Source of the DNA: Ruminiclostridium hungatei
GTDB taxonomy: Bacteria > Bacillota > Clostridia > Acetivibrionales > DSM-1351
DNA length: 53,098 nucleotides
Assembly: GCF_002051585.1 (NCBI RefSeq)
Contig: NZ_MZGX01000034.1
Location: 1-53,098 of the forward strand
Reading direction: 5' to 3'
In this document: positions 1-8,591 of the stretch, in pieces
Layout: each line of letters begins with the position of its first letter
Numbering within the stretch: position 1 is the first letter of the stretch
Translations under genes and position numbers: made by a program
The notes under the pieces: generated by a model
Database searches by the model: none
What the model saw: only the letters and a program-made list of their open reading frames with translations
What the model was told of the DNA's origin: nothing

Positions 1-166
1 GTAATAATTGTATACAATATTCAAATTTTTTACTTAAATCCCTTATAAATATAGGCTTTTTGCTTTCAATTTATTAAAATATATTGTAAAATGATAAGCG
101 GATGACATTGTGAGAGCATAGTCGATAAAAGTCATAATTCACTATTTTATTCTACTTTAACAGAGA

Positions 167-195
167 TTGACTAATTGACGGTTACTATTTATGAT
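167..195 (+). promoter_or_regulatory. Probable promoter of the ech operon
   Basis: A TTGACT -35 box (167-172) and a TATGAT -10 box (190-195) are separated by exactly 17 bases, giving a start near 202 and a leader of about 150 nt before echA. The rest of 1-349 is AT-rich and shows no gene; a 12-bp palindrome (ATTGTATACAAT) lies near the left edge at 7-18. No Crp/Fnr-type site like those at 15.5 and 21.4 kb is visible here. Confidence 0.6.
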
Positions 196-349
196 TATTA
201 GGGAATTGATTTCTGGACTTTCATTTTTCCCGTATTTGATTATTTTACGTTTGTCTTTTATGAATTTTATTATTTAGTCGGTTTATAAATAGTGAGGTTC
301 TTAAAAAAATATAAGGGGTTAAAATAACATTTTGAAAGGAGAATTAGCT

Positions 350-2335
350 GTGGATTGGTATTTATTACTGGCAGCTATTCTGCTGCCTGCACTGAGTGCG
401 GCGTTATGCTTTATAATCAGAAATCAGAAAGTGCGTATTGCAATAGTAAGCATATCAACAGTATTGCTCTTTGCGGTAGCAGGCGGATTTATTGCACTTA
501 TGGTAAAATCTCCGGATGGAAAACTTGTATTCCATATGGAGCACAGTGTACTTGAAGTAGTAAGTTGGGTGATCAAGGGGTTTGATCTTTTACTCTTCTG
601 CTATATAGCGTACATCGGGTTAAAGCATAAAAAGGCGATAGTATTTATTTTATCTGTATTACAATTTATTCCCTGGGCATTATTTGAGGTATTTGGGGTT
701 TTCGGAAAGGTCAACGAGCCCGAAAGCGCATTTGTAATTGATTACCTTGCATTAATCATGATTATGCTGGTATCAATTATAGGACCCATTATTACTGTTT
801 TTGCCATCGGGTACATGAAGGAACATGAGCATCACCTGCACTTGAAGGTATCGAGACAGCCAAGATTTTTCATGATACTCTTTATCTTCCTGGCGGCTAT
901 GAACGCACTGGTGATGACCAACAATTTATCCTGGATGTATTTCTTCTGGGAGATAACAACACTCTGCTCATTCCTGTTGATTTCCCATGATGCAACAGAA
1001 ATAGCCATCAAGAACGGTTTAAGAGCCTTATGGATCAATTCTGTCGGCGGCTTGGCATTTATTATTGCAATTGTATTAATGAATTCCGGGCTGAACACAC
1101 TTTCCATACAGGAGATATCGGAAGCAGGAATGCAGGGAGCCTTTGCAGGTGTTCTTCCCATAGCACTTTCACTGCTGTGTATAGCCGGTTTTACAAAGTC
1201 GGCGCAGTTTCCGTTCCAGAGCTGGCTTCTGGGTGCCATGGTTGCTCCCACTCCGGTATCTGCATTGCTGCACTCCAGTACAATGGTCAAAGCCGGTGTT
1301 TATCTGGTAGTCAGAATTTCACCAGCATTTGCCGGAACAGTTCTTGGACAGATGGTTGCAATCGTCGGAGGCTTTACCTTCGTGGCGGCATCTGCAATAG
1401 CAATAAGCCAGAGCAACGCCAAGAAGGTGCTTGCATATTCAACCATTGCAAACCTTGGACTGATTATCTGCTGTGCAGGTATCGGAACAAGAATTTCACT
1501 GGCTGCGGCAATTCTTCTCATGATATTCCACGCTGTTTCAAAAGGACTTCTGTTCCTGTGCGTAGGTACTATAGAACTGGGAATCGGAAGCCGTGATATT
1601 GAAGACATGCAGGGCTTGTTTAAAAGAATGCCCTTTACTACCGTAATTACCGTTATCGGTCAGATTTCAATGCTGCTGCCACCTTTTGGTGTCCTCATAA
1701 CAAAATGGATGGCTATCGAGACTGCGGTTCATCAGCCGCTGGTATTGTTGTTCCTGATACTGGGCAGTGCTTTGACAGTAGTTTTCTGGAGCAAGTGGAT
1801 AGGTATAATATTGACAATGTCATATAAGCCCAAGTACACCAGAGAAAAGTTATCCTTTTCAATGAAGGCGGCACTTTCCGCTTTAATTGCCGTGGTTATG
1901 GCTGCAAGCATAGGCATTGCACCATTGTACAATCAGTTTGTAAAGCCTCAGATACTTGCATTTAAACTTGCAGACAAGGAAGTGCTTACCGGAACAGGGA
2001 TGGGAATATGGCTGCAGAAGGTTGACGCAGCCGTGTATGGTGGCTTTGCTTCCATCATGTTCTTCGCTGTAATACTTGTTCTTATGGTGGCAATACCTGT
2101 GATTGCAAACAGAATAAAGCCAAACAGGCTGAAAACCCCATATCTTTGCGGTGCCAATGCCGACGAGGATTTGCGAGGCCTGGAATTTATCAGCCCCGGT
2201 GACAAGATTGACACCGTTGTGGTCAGAAACTATTACATGGAAAATGTTTTTGGTGAAAAGAAGCTGACCTTCTGGGTTAATGTGGTTGCAGGTGCTGTAA
2301 TTATTATAATGTTAGGGGTGGTGACAGGATTATGA
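350..2335 (+). CDS. echA: Ech [NiFe]-hydrogenase membrane subunit A (NuoL/Mrp antiporter-like)
   Basis: Large integral membrane subunit of a group 4 energy-converting hydrogenase, homologous to the NuoL/M/N antiporter-like subunits of complex I and thought to take part in H+ or Na+ movement. The 661-residue product is almost continuous hydrophobic segments. A proton-antiporter core lies around residues 130-450, including the polar WINSVGG and STMVKAG patches, and a C-terminal extension carries the CGAN motif seen in EchA proteins. The GTG at 350 is preferred because AAAGGAG (335-341) sits 8 bases upstream; a TTG at 332 in the same frame overlaps that site. The stop overlaps the echB start (ATGA), implying translational coupling. 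Family assignment is firm; the ion translocated cannot be read from sequence. Confidence 0.93.
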   Translation: MDWYLLLAAILLPALSAALCFIIRNQKVRIAIVSISTVLLFAVAGGFIALMVKSPDGKLVFHMEHSVLEVVSWVIKGFDLLLFCYIAYIGLKHKKAIVFILSVLQFIPWALFEVFGVFGKVNEPESAFVIDYLALIMIMLVSIIGPIITVFAIGYMKEHEHHLHLKVSRQPRFFMILFIFLAAMNALVMTNNLSWMYFFWEITTLCSFLLISHDATEIAIKNGLRALWINSVGGLAFIIAIVLMNSGLNTLSIQEISEAGMQGAFAGVLPIALSLLCIAGFTKSAQFPFQSWLLGAMVAPTPVSALLHSSTMVKAGVYLVVRISPAFAGTVLGQMVAIVGGFTFVAASAIAISQSNAKKVLAYSTIANLGLIICCAGIGTRISLAAAILLMIFHAVSKGLLFLCVGTIELGIGSRDIEDMQGLFKRMPFTTVITVIGQISMLLPPFGVLITKWMAIETAVHQPLVLLFLILGSALTVVFWSKWIGIILTMSYKPKYTREKLSFSMKAALSALIAVVMAASIGIAPLYNQFVKPQILAFKLADKEVLTGTGMGIWLQKVDAAVYGGFASIMFFAVILVLMVAIPVIANRIKPNRLKTPYLCGANADEDLRGLEFISPGDKIDTVVVRNYYMENVFGEKKLTFWVNVVAGAVIIIMLGVVTGL

Positions 2336-3186
2336 GCATAAACAATTTAATTATTGCTGTCATTGCCATAATAGCCGCTCCTATAGTTGGTGGTTTATTA
2401 ACTGGTATAGACAGAAAAATAACTGCTAGAATGCAGAATAGATTTGGTCCTCCGCTGCTGCAGCCCTTCTATGACTTCTTCAAGCTGTTGGGCAAGCAGG
2501 GGATAGCAGTAAACCAGACTCAGATGGTTTATGTTATGGGACACTTGTTCTTTGCTGTGGGTGCTTTTGTTATGCTGGTGCTGAAACAGGATTTGTTGAT
2601 GCTGATGTTCATTTTGGCATTCTCAGCCGTTTCCTTGATAATGGGAGCCATGAGCGTTCGTTCTCCTTACAGCAAAATAGGTGCACAGAGAGAAATAATG
2701 CAGATGATGGCTTACGAGCCTGTGCTGCTTTTAATGGTGGTCGGAGTTTACAAGACAACCGGAAGCTTTATGATTTCAGAGATATTTGCCCACGAGCGGC
2801 CTTTGCTGTTCAGCCTGCCTCTGGTATTCCTTGCGTTCCTTTATGTCCTGACTATCAAACTCAGAAAGTCACCTTTTGACTTTTCAACTTCCCATCACGG
2901 ACATCAGGAGCTTATAAAGGGTCTGACTACCGAGTTTTCAGGAACCCAACTGGCCCTCATAGAGCTTACACACTGGTTTGACCTTGTACTTTTACTGGGA
3001 TTAATTACATTGTTTTTCGCCCAGCCGATCTGGGTAGGTATATTGATAGCACTGGCCAGCTATTTCTGTGAAATAGTTATTGACAATATAAGTGCGAGAG
3101 TGACCTGGCAGTGGATGGTAAAAGTAACTTGGGTTGCCGGAATAGGTGCGGCGCTTGTAAATATAGTTTGGATGTACCTGATCTAG
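2332..3186 (+). CDS. echB: Ech hydrogenase membrane subunit B (NuoH-like)
   Basis: NuoH/subunit-1 family membrane protein that anchors the soluble hydrogenase arm to the membrane domain and lines the proposed quinone-site-like cavity. The 284-residue product has about eight hydrophobic helices. It shows typical family features near residues 28-50 (the RKITARMQNRFGPP region) and a charged cytoplasmic loop around residues 115-130 (QREIMQMMAYEP). Its start overlaps the end of echA by 4 bases. A 75-bp gap, larger than elsewhere in the operon, separates it from echC. Length and motifs fit EchB; HycD or HyfC-like relatives are excluded by the six-gene Ech context. Confidence 0.93.
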   Translation: MSINNLIIAVIAIIAAPIVGGLLTGIDRKITARMQNRFGPPLLQPFYDFFKLLGKQGIAVNQTQMVYVMGHLFFAVGAFVMLVLKQDLLMLMFILAFSAVSLIMGAMSVRSPYSKIGAQREIMQMMAYEPVLLLMVVGVYKTTGSFMISEIFAHERPLLFSLPLVFLAFLYVLTIKLRKSPFDFSTSHHGHQELIKGLTTEFSGTQLALIELTHWFDLVLLLGLITLFFAQPIWVGILIALASYFCEIVIDNISARVTWQWMVKVTWVAGIGAALVNIVWMYLI

Positions 3187-3273
3187 AAAATTTGGCGTAC
3201 CAGTTTAGTGTATGATTGACTGATTGCTGTATTCTCACTATATGGTGCTGAAAGTACGTAAATGGAGGTTTTT

Positions 3274-3726
3274 ATGGGTATAATAAGCAAGTCGAGGAAA
3301 AAGTCACCCTGGGTAATGCATTATGACTGTACAAGCTGCAACGGATGTGATATTGAGGTTTTGGCCTGTCTTACTCCGCTGTATGATGCTGAAAGATTGG
3401 GAATAATCAATGTGGGTAATCCCAAGCATGCAGACATTTTGCTGGTCACAGGTTCTGCAAATAAAAGAAATGCACATGTATTAAAAAATATATATAATCA
3501 GATGCCTGATCCAAAGGTAGTGGTTGCTATAGGTGCCTGCGCCTGTACAGGAGGAATTTTCAAGGAATGCTACAATGTTATGGGCGGAGTTGAAAATGTT
3601 ATTCCTGTGGACGTATTTGTTCCCGGCTGCTGTGCAAGACCGGAAGCTATAATAGACGGAATAGTCCAGGGCATCGGCAAATTGGATGAAAAAGCAGATG
3701 CAATGAAGGCCGGGAGTAAGGCGTAG
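3274..3726 (+). CDS. echC: Ech hydrogenase small subunit C (NuoB-like, [4Fe-4S])
   Basis: Electron-transfer small subunit homologous to NuoB and to the [NiFe]-hydrogenase small subunit. It holds the cluster that passes electrons between ferredoxin subunit EchF and the Ni-Fe site in EchE. Cluster ligands are visible: CNGCDIE at about residues 22-28, a cysteine in the GACACTGG loop, and the PGCCARPE motif near the C-terminus. The start at 3274 is chosen because GGAGG (3264-3268) lies 5 bases upstream; an ATG at 3262 in the same frame overlaps that ribosome site. The 150-residue length is normal for EchC. Confidence 0.94.
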   Translation: MGIISKSRKKSPWVMHYDCTSCNGCDIEVLACLTPLYDAERLGIINVGNPKHADILLVTGSANKRNAHVLKNIYNQMPDPKVVVAIGACACTGGIFKECYNVMGGVENVIPVDVFVPGCCARPEAIIDGIVQGIGKLDEKADAMKAGSKA

Positions 3727-3822
3727 AGAATGCGTTTGCATTCACATTGGGCTTTTAAAAGGCCATTGCGTGTCTTTTTATTTACTATTTAAATCGCTGC
3801 ATACAGCGGATTGGAGATTAGT

Positions 3823-4206
3823 ATGATTGAAAATTTAGTGGAAATTACTTGTGACCAATTGCTTGGTGAAATTTCAAAAGCCAAGCTGGAGGGCTACAGA
3901 TTTGTTACTGCATCCTGTGCAGATAATGGTGATGACACTATAGATATTATCTATCATTTTGACAAGGACTATGGTATGAGAAATTACAAGGTCAATGTTA
4001 AAAAAGGAGAAGAGGTACCAAGTATCTCAAAGATAATTTTCAGTGCTCTGCTGGTAGAAAATGAGATGAAGGAATTGTTCGGACTTAATATAACCGGTAT
4101 AGTGGTTGATTACGGAGGACACATGCTTTTATCGGAAGAGGAATTGGGATCACCGTTCTTAAGGCAGCAAATAACTATTGAGCAAAGAGGGGGTAAAAAA
4201 GAATGA
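3823..4206 (+). CDS. echD: Ech hydrogenase subunit D (NuoC-like)
   Basis: Small hydrophilic subunit related to the 30-kDa NuoC subunit of complex I, which holds the peripheral hydrogenase arm together and has no cofactor. The 127-residue protein ends in a conserved block (NEMKELFGLNITGI) that matches the NuoC ending. The ATG at 3823 is preceded by TTGGAG (3811-3816); a TTG at 3811 overlaps that site and is rejected. The last four bases overlap the echE start. An 84-bp spacer before the gene contains a small hairpin (GAATGC/GCATTC, 3729-3744) followed by a T-rich stretch, possibly an intra-operon processing or attenuation point. Confidence 0.88.
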   Translation: MIENLVEITCDQLLGEISKAKLEGYRFVTASCADNGDDTIDIIYHFDKDYGMRNYKVNVKKGEEVPSISKIIFSALLVENEMKELFGLNITGIVVDYGGHMLLSEEELGSPFLRQQITIEQRGGKKE

Positions 4207-5282
4207 GTTCAACTGTAATACCTTTTGGGCCACAGCATCCTGTGCTTCCTGAACCCCTCCATATCAAACTGGTTATGGAAGATGAAAATATAGTTGATGC
4301 CATACCGGCCATCGGCTATGTTCATAGAGGCCTTGAAAAACTCACAGAAACAAAGGAATTTACGCAAAACGTATTTGTCGTTGAAAGAGTTTGCGGCATA
4401 TGCAGCGTAATGCATGCAATGGCATACTGCCAGGGCATTGAGGAACTGATGAATATTGAAATATCTGACAGGGCAAAGTTCCTGAGAGTTATATGGGCCG
4501 AGCTCCACAGAATGCACAGCCATCTTTTGTGGCTGGGACTTCTAGCTGATGCCTTCGGTTTTGAAAGTCTTTTCATGCAGGTATGGAGGGACAGGGAAAA
4601 GGTTATGGATATCATGGAGGAAACCGCCGGTGCCAGAGTTGTCATATCAGCCAACACCATTGGGGGAACCAGACGTGACCTTTCAAAGGAACAAATGGTT
4701 AAGATCAACGTAACAATTGATGAAATAAAAAAGGATTTGCAGCAGGTTGAAGCTGTGTTCCTGAATAACTATACCGTTAAGCACAGGTTGGTGGGAAGGG
4801 GTATCCTCTCCAAAGCAGATGCAATAGAATTGTGTGCAGTAGGGCCAATGGCAAGAGCGGCGGGAATTCCTATGGATTTAAGAACCACAGGCTACTCGGC
4901 ATACGGACAATTGGATTTCGAGCCTGTAACCCATCCTGACGGTGACAATTATGCCAGAACATACGTAAGATTGTATGAGGTATATCAGTCTATTGATCTC
5001 ATAAAGCAGGCTATAGCCAAAATACCCGAAGGTGAACATGTAGTTCCCGTTAAGGGTAATCCTCCCAAGGGAGAGGTCATATCCAGGGTTGAGCAGCCAA
5101 GAGGTGAAGTGTTGTACTACCTGAGGGCAAACGGAACAAAGAATCTTGAAAGGCTGAGACTCAGAACTCCGACTTTTGCAAATATACCTTCACTTATAAA
5201 AATGCTGCCCGGAAGCCAACTGTCTGATGTACCGCTGCTTATTCTGACAATTGACCCCTGCATATCTTGTACAGAAAGATAA
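4203..5282 (+). CDS. echE: Ech hydrogenase large (catalytic) subunit E
   Basis: Ni-Fe catalytic subunit of the energy-converting hydrogenase, homologous to NuoD. The nickel ligands are present: RVCGIC at about residues 62-67 and DPCISCTER at the extreme C-terminus (Cys353 and Cys356). The protein stops three residues after Cys356, so it lacks the C-terminal extension that specific endopeptidases remove in most other [NiFe]-hydrogenases. EchE and CooH-type subunits are known for this, and no HycI/HybD-type protease gene is seen beside the operon. The 359-residue length is normal. The start overlaps echD by 4 bases. Confidence 0.96.
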   Translation: MSSTVIPFGPQHPVLPEPLHIKLVMEDENIVDAIPAIGYVHRGLEKLTETKEFTQNVFVVERVCGICSVMHAMAYCQGIEELMNIEISDRAKFLRVIWAELHRMHSHLLWLGLLADAFGFESLFMQVWRDREKVMDIMEETAGARVVISANTIGGTRRDLSKEQMVKINVTIDEIKKDLQQVEAVFLNNYTVKHRLVGRGILSKADAIELCAVGPMARAAGIPMDLRTTGYSAYGQLDFEPVTHPDGDNYARTYVRLYEVYQSIDLIKQAIAKIPEGEHVVPVKGNPPKGEVISRVEQPRGEVLYYLRANGTKNLERLRLRTPTFANIPSLIKMLPGSQLSDVPLLILTIDPCISCTER

Positions 5283-5352
5283 CGGGTAATATATTTGTAT
5301 GTTTGTAGCCGCATATCGGCTTAAAGCCATAACATGGCTCATGGAGGTTAAT

Positions 5353-5730
5353 ATGTTAAAGATGGTCGAAAATGTATTTAAAAATTTGGTGTCAAAGCCC
5401 GCAACCAGGATGTACCCCTTTGAAAAGAGAGAGCCTTTTAAGGATTCCAGGGGACAAATTGAAGGTTGCGAGATAGATAAGTGTATTTTTTGTGGAATAT
5501 GCCAGAGAAAATGTCCTGCAAATGCCATTGTAGTCAACAAGGCTGAAAAGTCCTGGGAGATAAACCAGTTCAAATGCGTTATCTGCAATGCTTGTGTAGA
5601 GGTTTGCCCGAAAAAGTGCATAGTTGCAAGTGCTTCACACAAAACAGCCTCGGCAGTCAAGGAAAGCTTGAAGATCGTTCAAGCTGAAAAGCCTGTTGAA
5701 GTTGAAGATGCAAGCAAGGTAACTGCCTGA
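5353..5730 (+). CDS. echF: Ech hydrogenase 2[4Fe-4S] ferredoxin-like subunit F
   Basis: Polyferredoxin-like subunit (NuoI family) that receives electrons from soluble ferredoxin. Two complete C-x2-C-x2-C-x3-CP motifs are visible, with cysteines at residues 44/47/50/54 and 75/78/81/85. The start at 5353 is used because GGAGG (5343-5347) lies 5 bases upstream; an ATG at 5299 would overlap no ribosome site and adds 18 unlikely residues. The 125-residue length is normal for EchF. It is the last ech gene, followed about 50 bases later by a strong terminator. Confidence 0.93.
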   Translation: MLKMVENVFKNLVSKPATRMYPFEKREPFKDSRGQIEGCEIDKCIFCGICQRKCPANAIVVNKAEKSWEINQFKCVICNACVEVCPKKCIVASASHKTASAVKESLKIVQAEKPVEVEDASKVTA

Positions 5731-5777
5731 GCCTAAACCTTATCAGGGCCGCCATGTTTCATACCGCAGTAAAAGCA

Positions 5778-5810
5778 AATACGCCGGCCTGGAAGCCGGC
5801 GTATTTTTTG
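5778..5810 (+). terminator. Rho-independent terminator after echF
   Basis: An 11-bp GC-rich stem (5778-5788 with 5795-5805) with a 6-base loop runs into a T tract (5804-5809). It sits between echF and hypA, so ech and hyp genes may be only partly co-transcribed. Confidence 0.85.
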
Positions 5811-5869
5811 GCAGCAGTGATATAATAAGACTGGCAGGAAAGTTTTCCTAGATGGTGGTGAATTATTAC

Positions 5870-6211
5870 ATGCACGAGTACGCAGTAACGCAGTCCATGC
5901 TGAATATTGCCCTGGAAGAAGCAAAACGGGCAGGGGCATCCAAAATTCTTGAGATTCGTCTTGTCATTGGAGATTTGTCTACAATTCTGGATGATTCAGT
6001 GCAGATGTACTTTGACATTATGAGTGAAGGAACGCCGGCACAGGGGGCAAAGCTTGTATTTAACAGAGTCAAGGCCCAGTTCAGGTGCAGGGAGTGCGGA
6101 GAGGTTTTTATAAAGCCGCCCAAAGGCTTTGACTGCCCACGGTGCGGTGGCCTTGGAATGCCTACGGAGAAGGGAAAGGAATTTTATATAGAGAGCCTGG
6201 AAGTTGACTGA
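5870..6211 (+). CDS. hypA: Hydrogenase nickel-insertion chaperone HypA
   Basis: Nickel metallochaperone that works with HypB to load nickel into the hydrogenase large subunit. The start is set by biology: HypA uses the N-terminal Met-His-Glu sequence to bind nickel, and that sequence begins at 5870. An upstream in-frame ATG at 5852 would bury it and is rejected. Four zinc-site cysteines are present as CREC (73, 76) and CPRC (89, 92). At 113 residues the length is normal. It follows the ech operon and is split from hypB by a UPF0126 gene. hypC, D, E and F are not in this window. Confidence 0.94.
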   Translation: MHEYAVTQSMLNIALEEAKRAGASKILEIRLVIGDLSTILDDSVQMYFDIMSEGTPAQGAKLVFNRVKAQFRCRECGEVFIKPPKGFDCPRCGGLGMPTEKGKEFYIESLEVD

Positions 6212-6301
6212 CGGCAGCACAAGTTTAATATATGAGCTATCACTATTGGCAGCCGTATTCATATTATAAAGTATGATTATTGCAGGGAGTACTCTTGGCA
6301 T

Positions 6302-6976
6302 ATGTCTGCGGGAAGTTTTACGGTGCTTTTAAGTGTGGTGGATATTATAGGTACAGTCGCCTTCGCAGTTTCCGGTGTCCTTGTAGGTATAAGGAACAGG
6401 CTTGATCTGTTCGGCATATTCGTACTGGCTGTCATAACTGCATCAGGCGGGGGAATAATAAGAGATGTGGTTATAGGCAGAACCATACCTGTATTTTTTA
6501 CAGAGTGGAGATACTTTGCAGCAATAACCGTTTCCATGGTCATAACCTGTATCTTGTATAAGTTTGTCAACAGGATGCTTTCTGTAGTATTACTTTTTGA
6601 TGCCATAGGACTGGGTGTGTTTACAGTAACAGCGACCTATAAGGCAATCGGCTACGGAATGCCGCTGCTGGGAGTTGTTTTTGCAGGGGTCATTACCGGT
6701 GTGGGCGGCGGAATATTGAGAGATATCCTGGTAAATGAAATTCCTCTTATTTTCAGAAGCGAGATATACGCAATTCCTTCCATAATCGGTTCGCTGCTGT
6801 TCTGTCTGCTGCATCACAGTGGTAAACTGAATGTGAATGTAAACACATATGTATGTGTGGCAGTGATACTTGCAATACGGCTGGTATCAGTAAAATTCGG
6901 GCTTAACCTGCCTACCTTTGCCAGGGTGGCTGGCAATAAGAGTGATGGCGCAACCCGGAATAAGCTGAGAAGATAA
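6302..6976 (+). CDS. UPF0126 / TRIC-type membrane protein
   Basis: A 224-residue membrane protein with about seven hydrophobic segments and two homologous halves. Each half carries the glycine-rich signature of the UPF0126 family (GGGIIRDVVIG near residue 50 and GGGILRDILV near residue 138). Structures of bacterial members resemble TRIC trimeric cation channels. It lies in the same direction between hypA and hypB, with 21 bases to hypB, so co-expression is likely. Whether it has a role in metal or cation supply for hydrogenase is inference only. The ribosome site (AGGGAG near 6284) is further from the ATG than usual, so the start is slightly uncertain. Confidence 0.85.
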   Translation: MSAGSFTVLLSVVDIIGTVAFAVSGVLVGIRNRLDLFGIFVLAVITASGGGIIRDVVIGRTIPVFFTEWRYFAAITVSMVITCILYKFVNRMLSVVLLFDAIGLGVFTVTATYKAIGYGMPLLGVVFAGVITGVGGGILRDILVNEIPLIFRSEIYAIPSIIGSLLFCLLHHSGKLNVNVNTYVCVAVILAIRLVSVKFGLNLPTFARVAGNKSDGATRNKLRR

Positions 6977-6997
6977 GAAGTAAAAAAGGAGGTACTT

Positions 6998-7642
6998 ATG
7001 GAAGTTAAAATCATGAAAAACATCATGCATGCTAATGAGAAGCTTGCAGGAGAAAACAGGGATTATTTTCAGAAGAAAGGTATAAAGGCTGTAAACATAA
7101 TGGCATCGCCCGGCTCAGGAAAAACCAGCACTATTCTGAAACTCATAGAAGCCTTCGGGGACAGGGCAAGTGTTGCGGTTGTTGAGGGCGATATAGCTTC
7201 AAGTATTGACGCCGAAAAGATAGACAGCCTTGGTAAACCTGTAATACAGATAAATACGGGCGGCGGCTGTCATTTGGATGCCAATATGATAAAGGTGGCC
7301 GTGGACAGTTTGAATTTAAGTGATGGGGCCATATTATTCATCGAGAATGTGGGAAACCTGGTATGCCCTTCTTCCTTTGACCTGGGAGAAGGTATCAAAA
7401 TGGTCATAGCAAGTGTACCTGAAGGCCATGACAAGCCCTATAAATACACCTCCATGTTTGAACTGGCAGACATCATCGTATTGAATAAAACAGATTTGAT
7501 GCCCTATATAGACTTTGACAGGGAAAGCTTCTACAAGGGTGTCAGGGCGCTTAACGAAAAATCGGAAATTATAGAAGTTTCCTGTAAAACCGGAGAGGGT
7601 GTAGACAAGCTTGCCCAGTGGCTGCTGCAATTATCCGTATAG
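6998..7642 (+). CDS. hypB: Hydrogenase maturation GTPase HypB
   Basis: SIMIBI-class GTPase that drives nickel delivery to hydrogenase. It shows a P-loop (ASPGSGKTS, residues 36-44), the metal-binding Cys-His pair (GGGCHLD, Cys91/His92), a further conserved Cys124, and the NKTD guanine-specificity motif (164-167). It lacks both the N-terminal CxxCGC site of E. coli HypB and the His-rich stretch of some homologues, so it relies on the G-domain metal site. The ATG at 6998 has AGGAGG just upstream. It closes the hydrogenase cluster. Confidence 0.94.
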   Translation: MEVKIMKNIMHANEKLAGENRDYFQKKGIKAVNIMASPGSGKTSTILKLIEAFGDRASVAVVEGDIASSIDAEKIDSLGKPVIQINTGGGCHLDANMIKVAVDSLNLSDGAILFIENVGNLVCPSSFDLGEGIKMVIASVPEGHDKPYKYTSMFELADIIVLNKTDLMPYIDFDRESFYKGVRALNEKSEIIEVSCKTGEGVDKLAQWLLQLSV

Positions 7643-7670
7643 TATTTTTTCATATGCGTCAGATTATTTT

Positions 7671-7718
7671 TTAAGGGGCCGTTTCAATCCGAGTATTGAA
7701 GCAAGCCCCTTTTATTAT
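7671..7718 (+). terminator. Terminator after hypB
   Basis: A two-part stem (AAGGGGC 7673-7679 with GCCCCTT 7705-7711, plus an inner TTCAAT/ATTGAA pairing) is followed by TTTATT on the plus strand. It separates hypB from the convergent map gene. Confidence 0.7.
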
Positions 7719-7740
7719 TAGTGCCAGCTAAAGCCGGTAT

Positions 7741-8550
7741 TTACCGGGCAAGTATCTCATAACCTGTTTTGGTAACCGCAACGGTATATTCCCACTGAGC
7801 AGACAAGGAACCATCCCGTGTGGTAACCGTCCATTTGTCCCTGCCGATTTTTACGCTGTAGCCTCCCTCGTTAATCATGGGCTCTATGGTAAATACCATG
7901 CCCGGGAGCATTAAAAATCCCTTTCCCGGCCTTTCAAAATGGTCGATATGCGGTTCTTCGTGGAATTTCACTCCCACGCCATGACCTCCAAGGTCTCTGA
8001 CCACAGTGTAGCCGTTTCTGTTTGCAAAGGGTTCTATTGCCCTGCCTATATCATTTGTGGCCCCAAAGGCCCTGACCTGCTCTGTGCCCAATTCCAGGCA
8101 TTCCTTTGTAATCTCCACCAGCCTTCTGGCAGAAGGAGTTACTTCACCCACCAGATACATTCTGCTGGCATCAGAAAAAAAGCCGTCAAGAATAGTAGAA
8201 ACATCCACATTAATAATATCGCCCGGCTTCAGCACCGCCCTGTCACTGGGAATACCGTGGCAGACCACATTGTTGACAGAAGTACAAACACTTCTTGGGA
8301 AACCATTGTAATTAAGGGGGGCAGGAATGGCACCGTGCTCCGTGGTATAATCATACACCAGTTTGTCTATGCCGGCTGTAGTTACCCCCGGACGGATTTC
8401 TTTTTCCAAAAGATCCAGGATAGCAGAAGTAATTTTTCCACTCTGCCGGATGCCTTCAATTTGCTCCGGCGTTTTGACAATTGACGGGTGTGGTATTATA
8501 TATCCTTGAAGCTTATAGCTTTCAAGGACTGCAGTAAATTCATCGTTCAA
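7741..8550 (-). CDS. map: Methionine aminopeptidase, type I
   Basis: Removes the initiator methionine from nascent proteins. All five metal ligands of the pita-bread fold are visible: the two aspartates in VDVSTILDGFFSDASR, the histidine in GHGVGVKFHEEP, and the glutamates in FTIEPM and QWEYTV. The catalytic histidine sits in CHGIPS. An N-terminal extension of about 20 residues (ending in PHPSIVKTPEQ) precedes the catalytic domain. On the minus strand GGAGG is followed 8 bases later by a TTG at 8550 (5 bases to a GTG at 8553). The ATGs at 8571 and 8565 lie upstream of or inside that site, so the TTG start is preferred but not certain. Likely monocistronic. Confidence 0.92.
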   Translation of the reverse strand: MNDEFTAVLESYKLQGYIIPHPSIVKTPEQIEGIRQSGKITSAILDLLEKEIRPGVTTAGIDKLVYDYTTEHGAIPAPLNYNGFPRSVCTSVNNVVCHGIPSDRAVLKPGDIINVDVSTILDGFFSDASRMYLVGEVTPSARRLVEITKECLELGTEQVRAFGATNDIGRAIEPFANRNGYTVVRDLGGHGVGVKFHEEPHIDHFERPGKGFLMLPGMVFTIEPMINEGGYSVKIGRDKWTVTTRDGSLSAQWEYTVAVTKTGYEILAR

Positions 8551-8591
8551 CACACTAACCTCCATGACCATGCTGTTTAGTTTTATAACAG

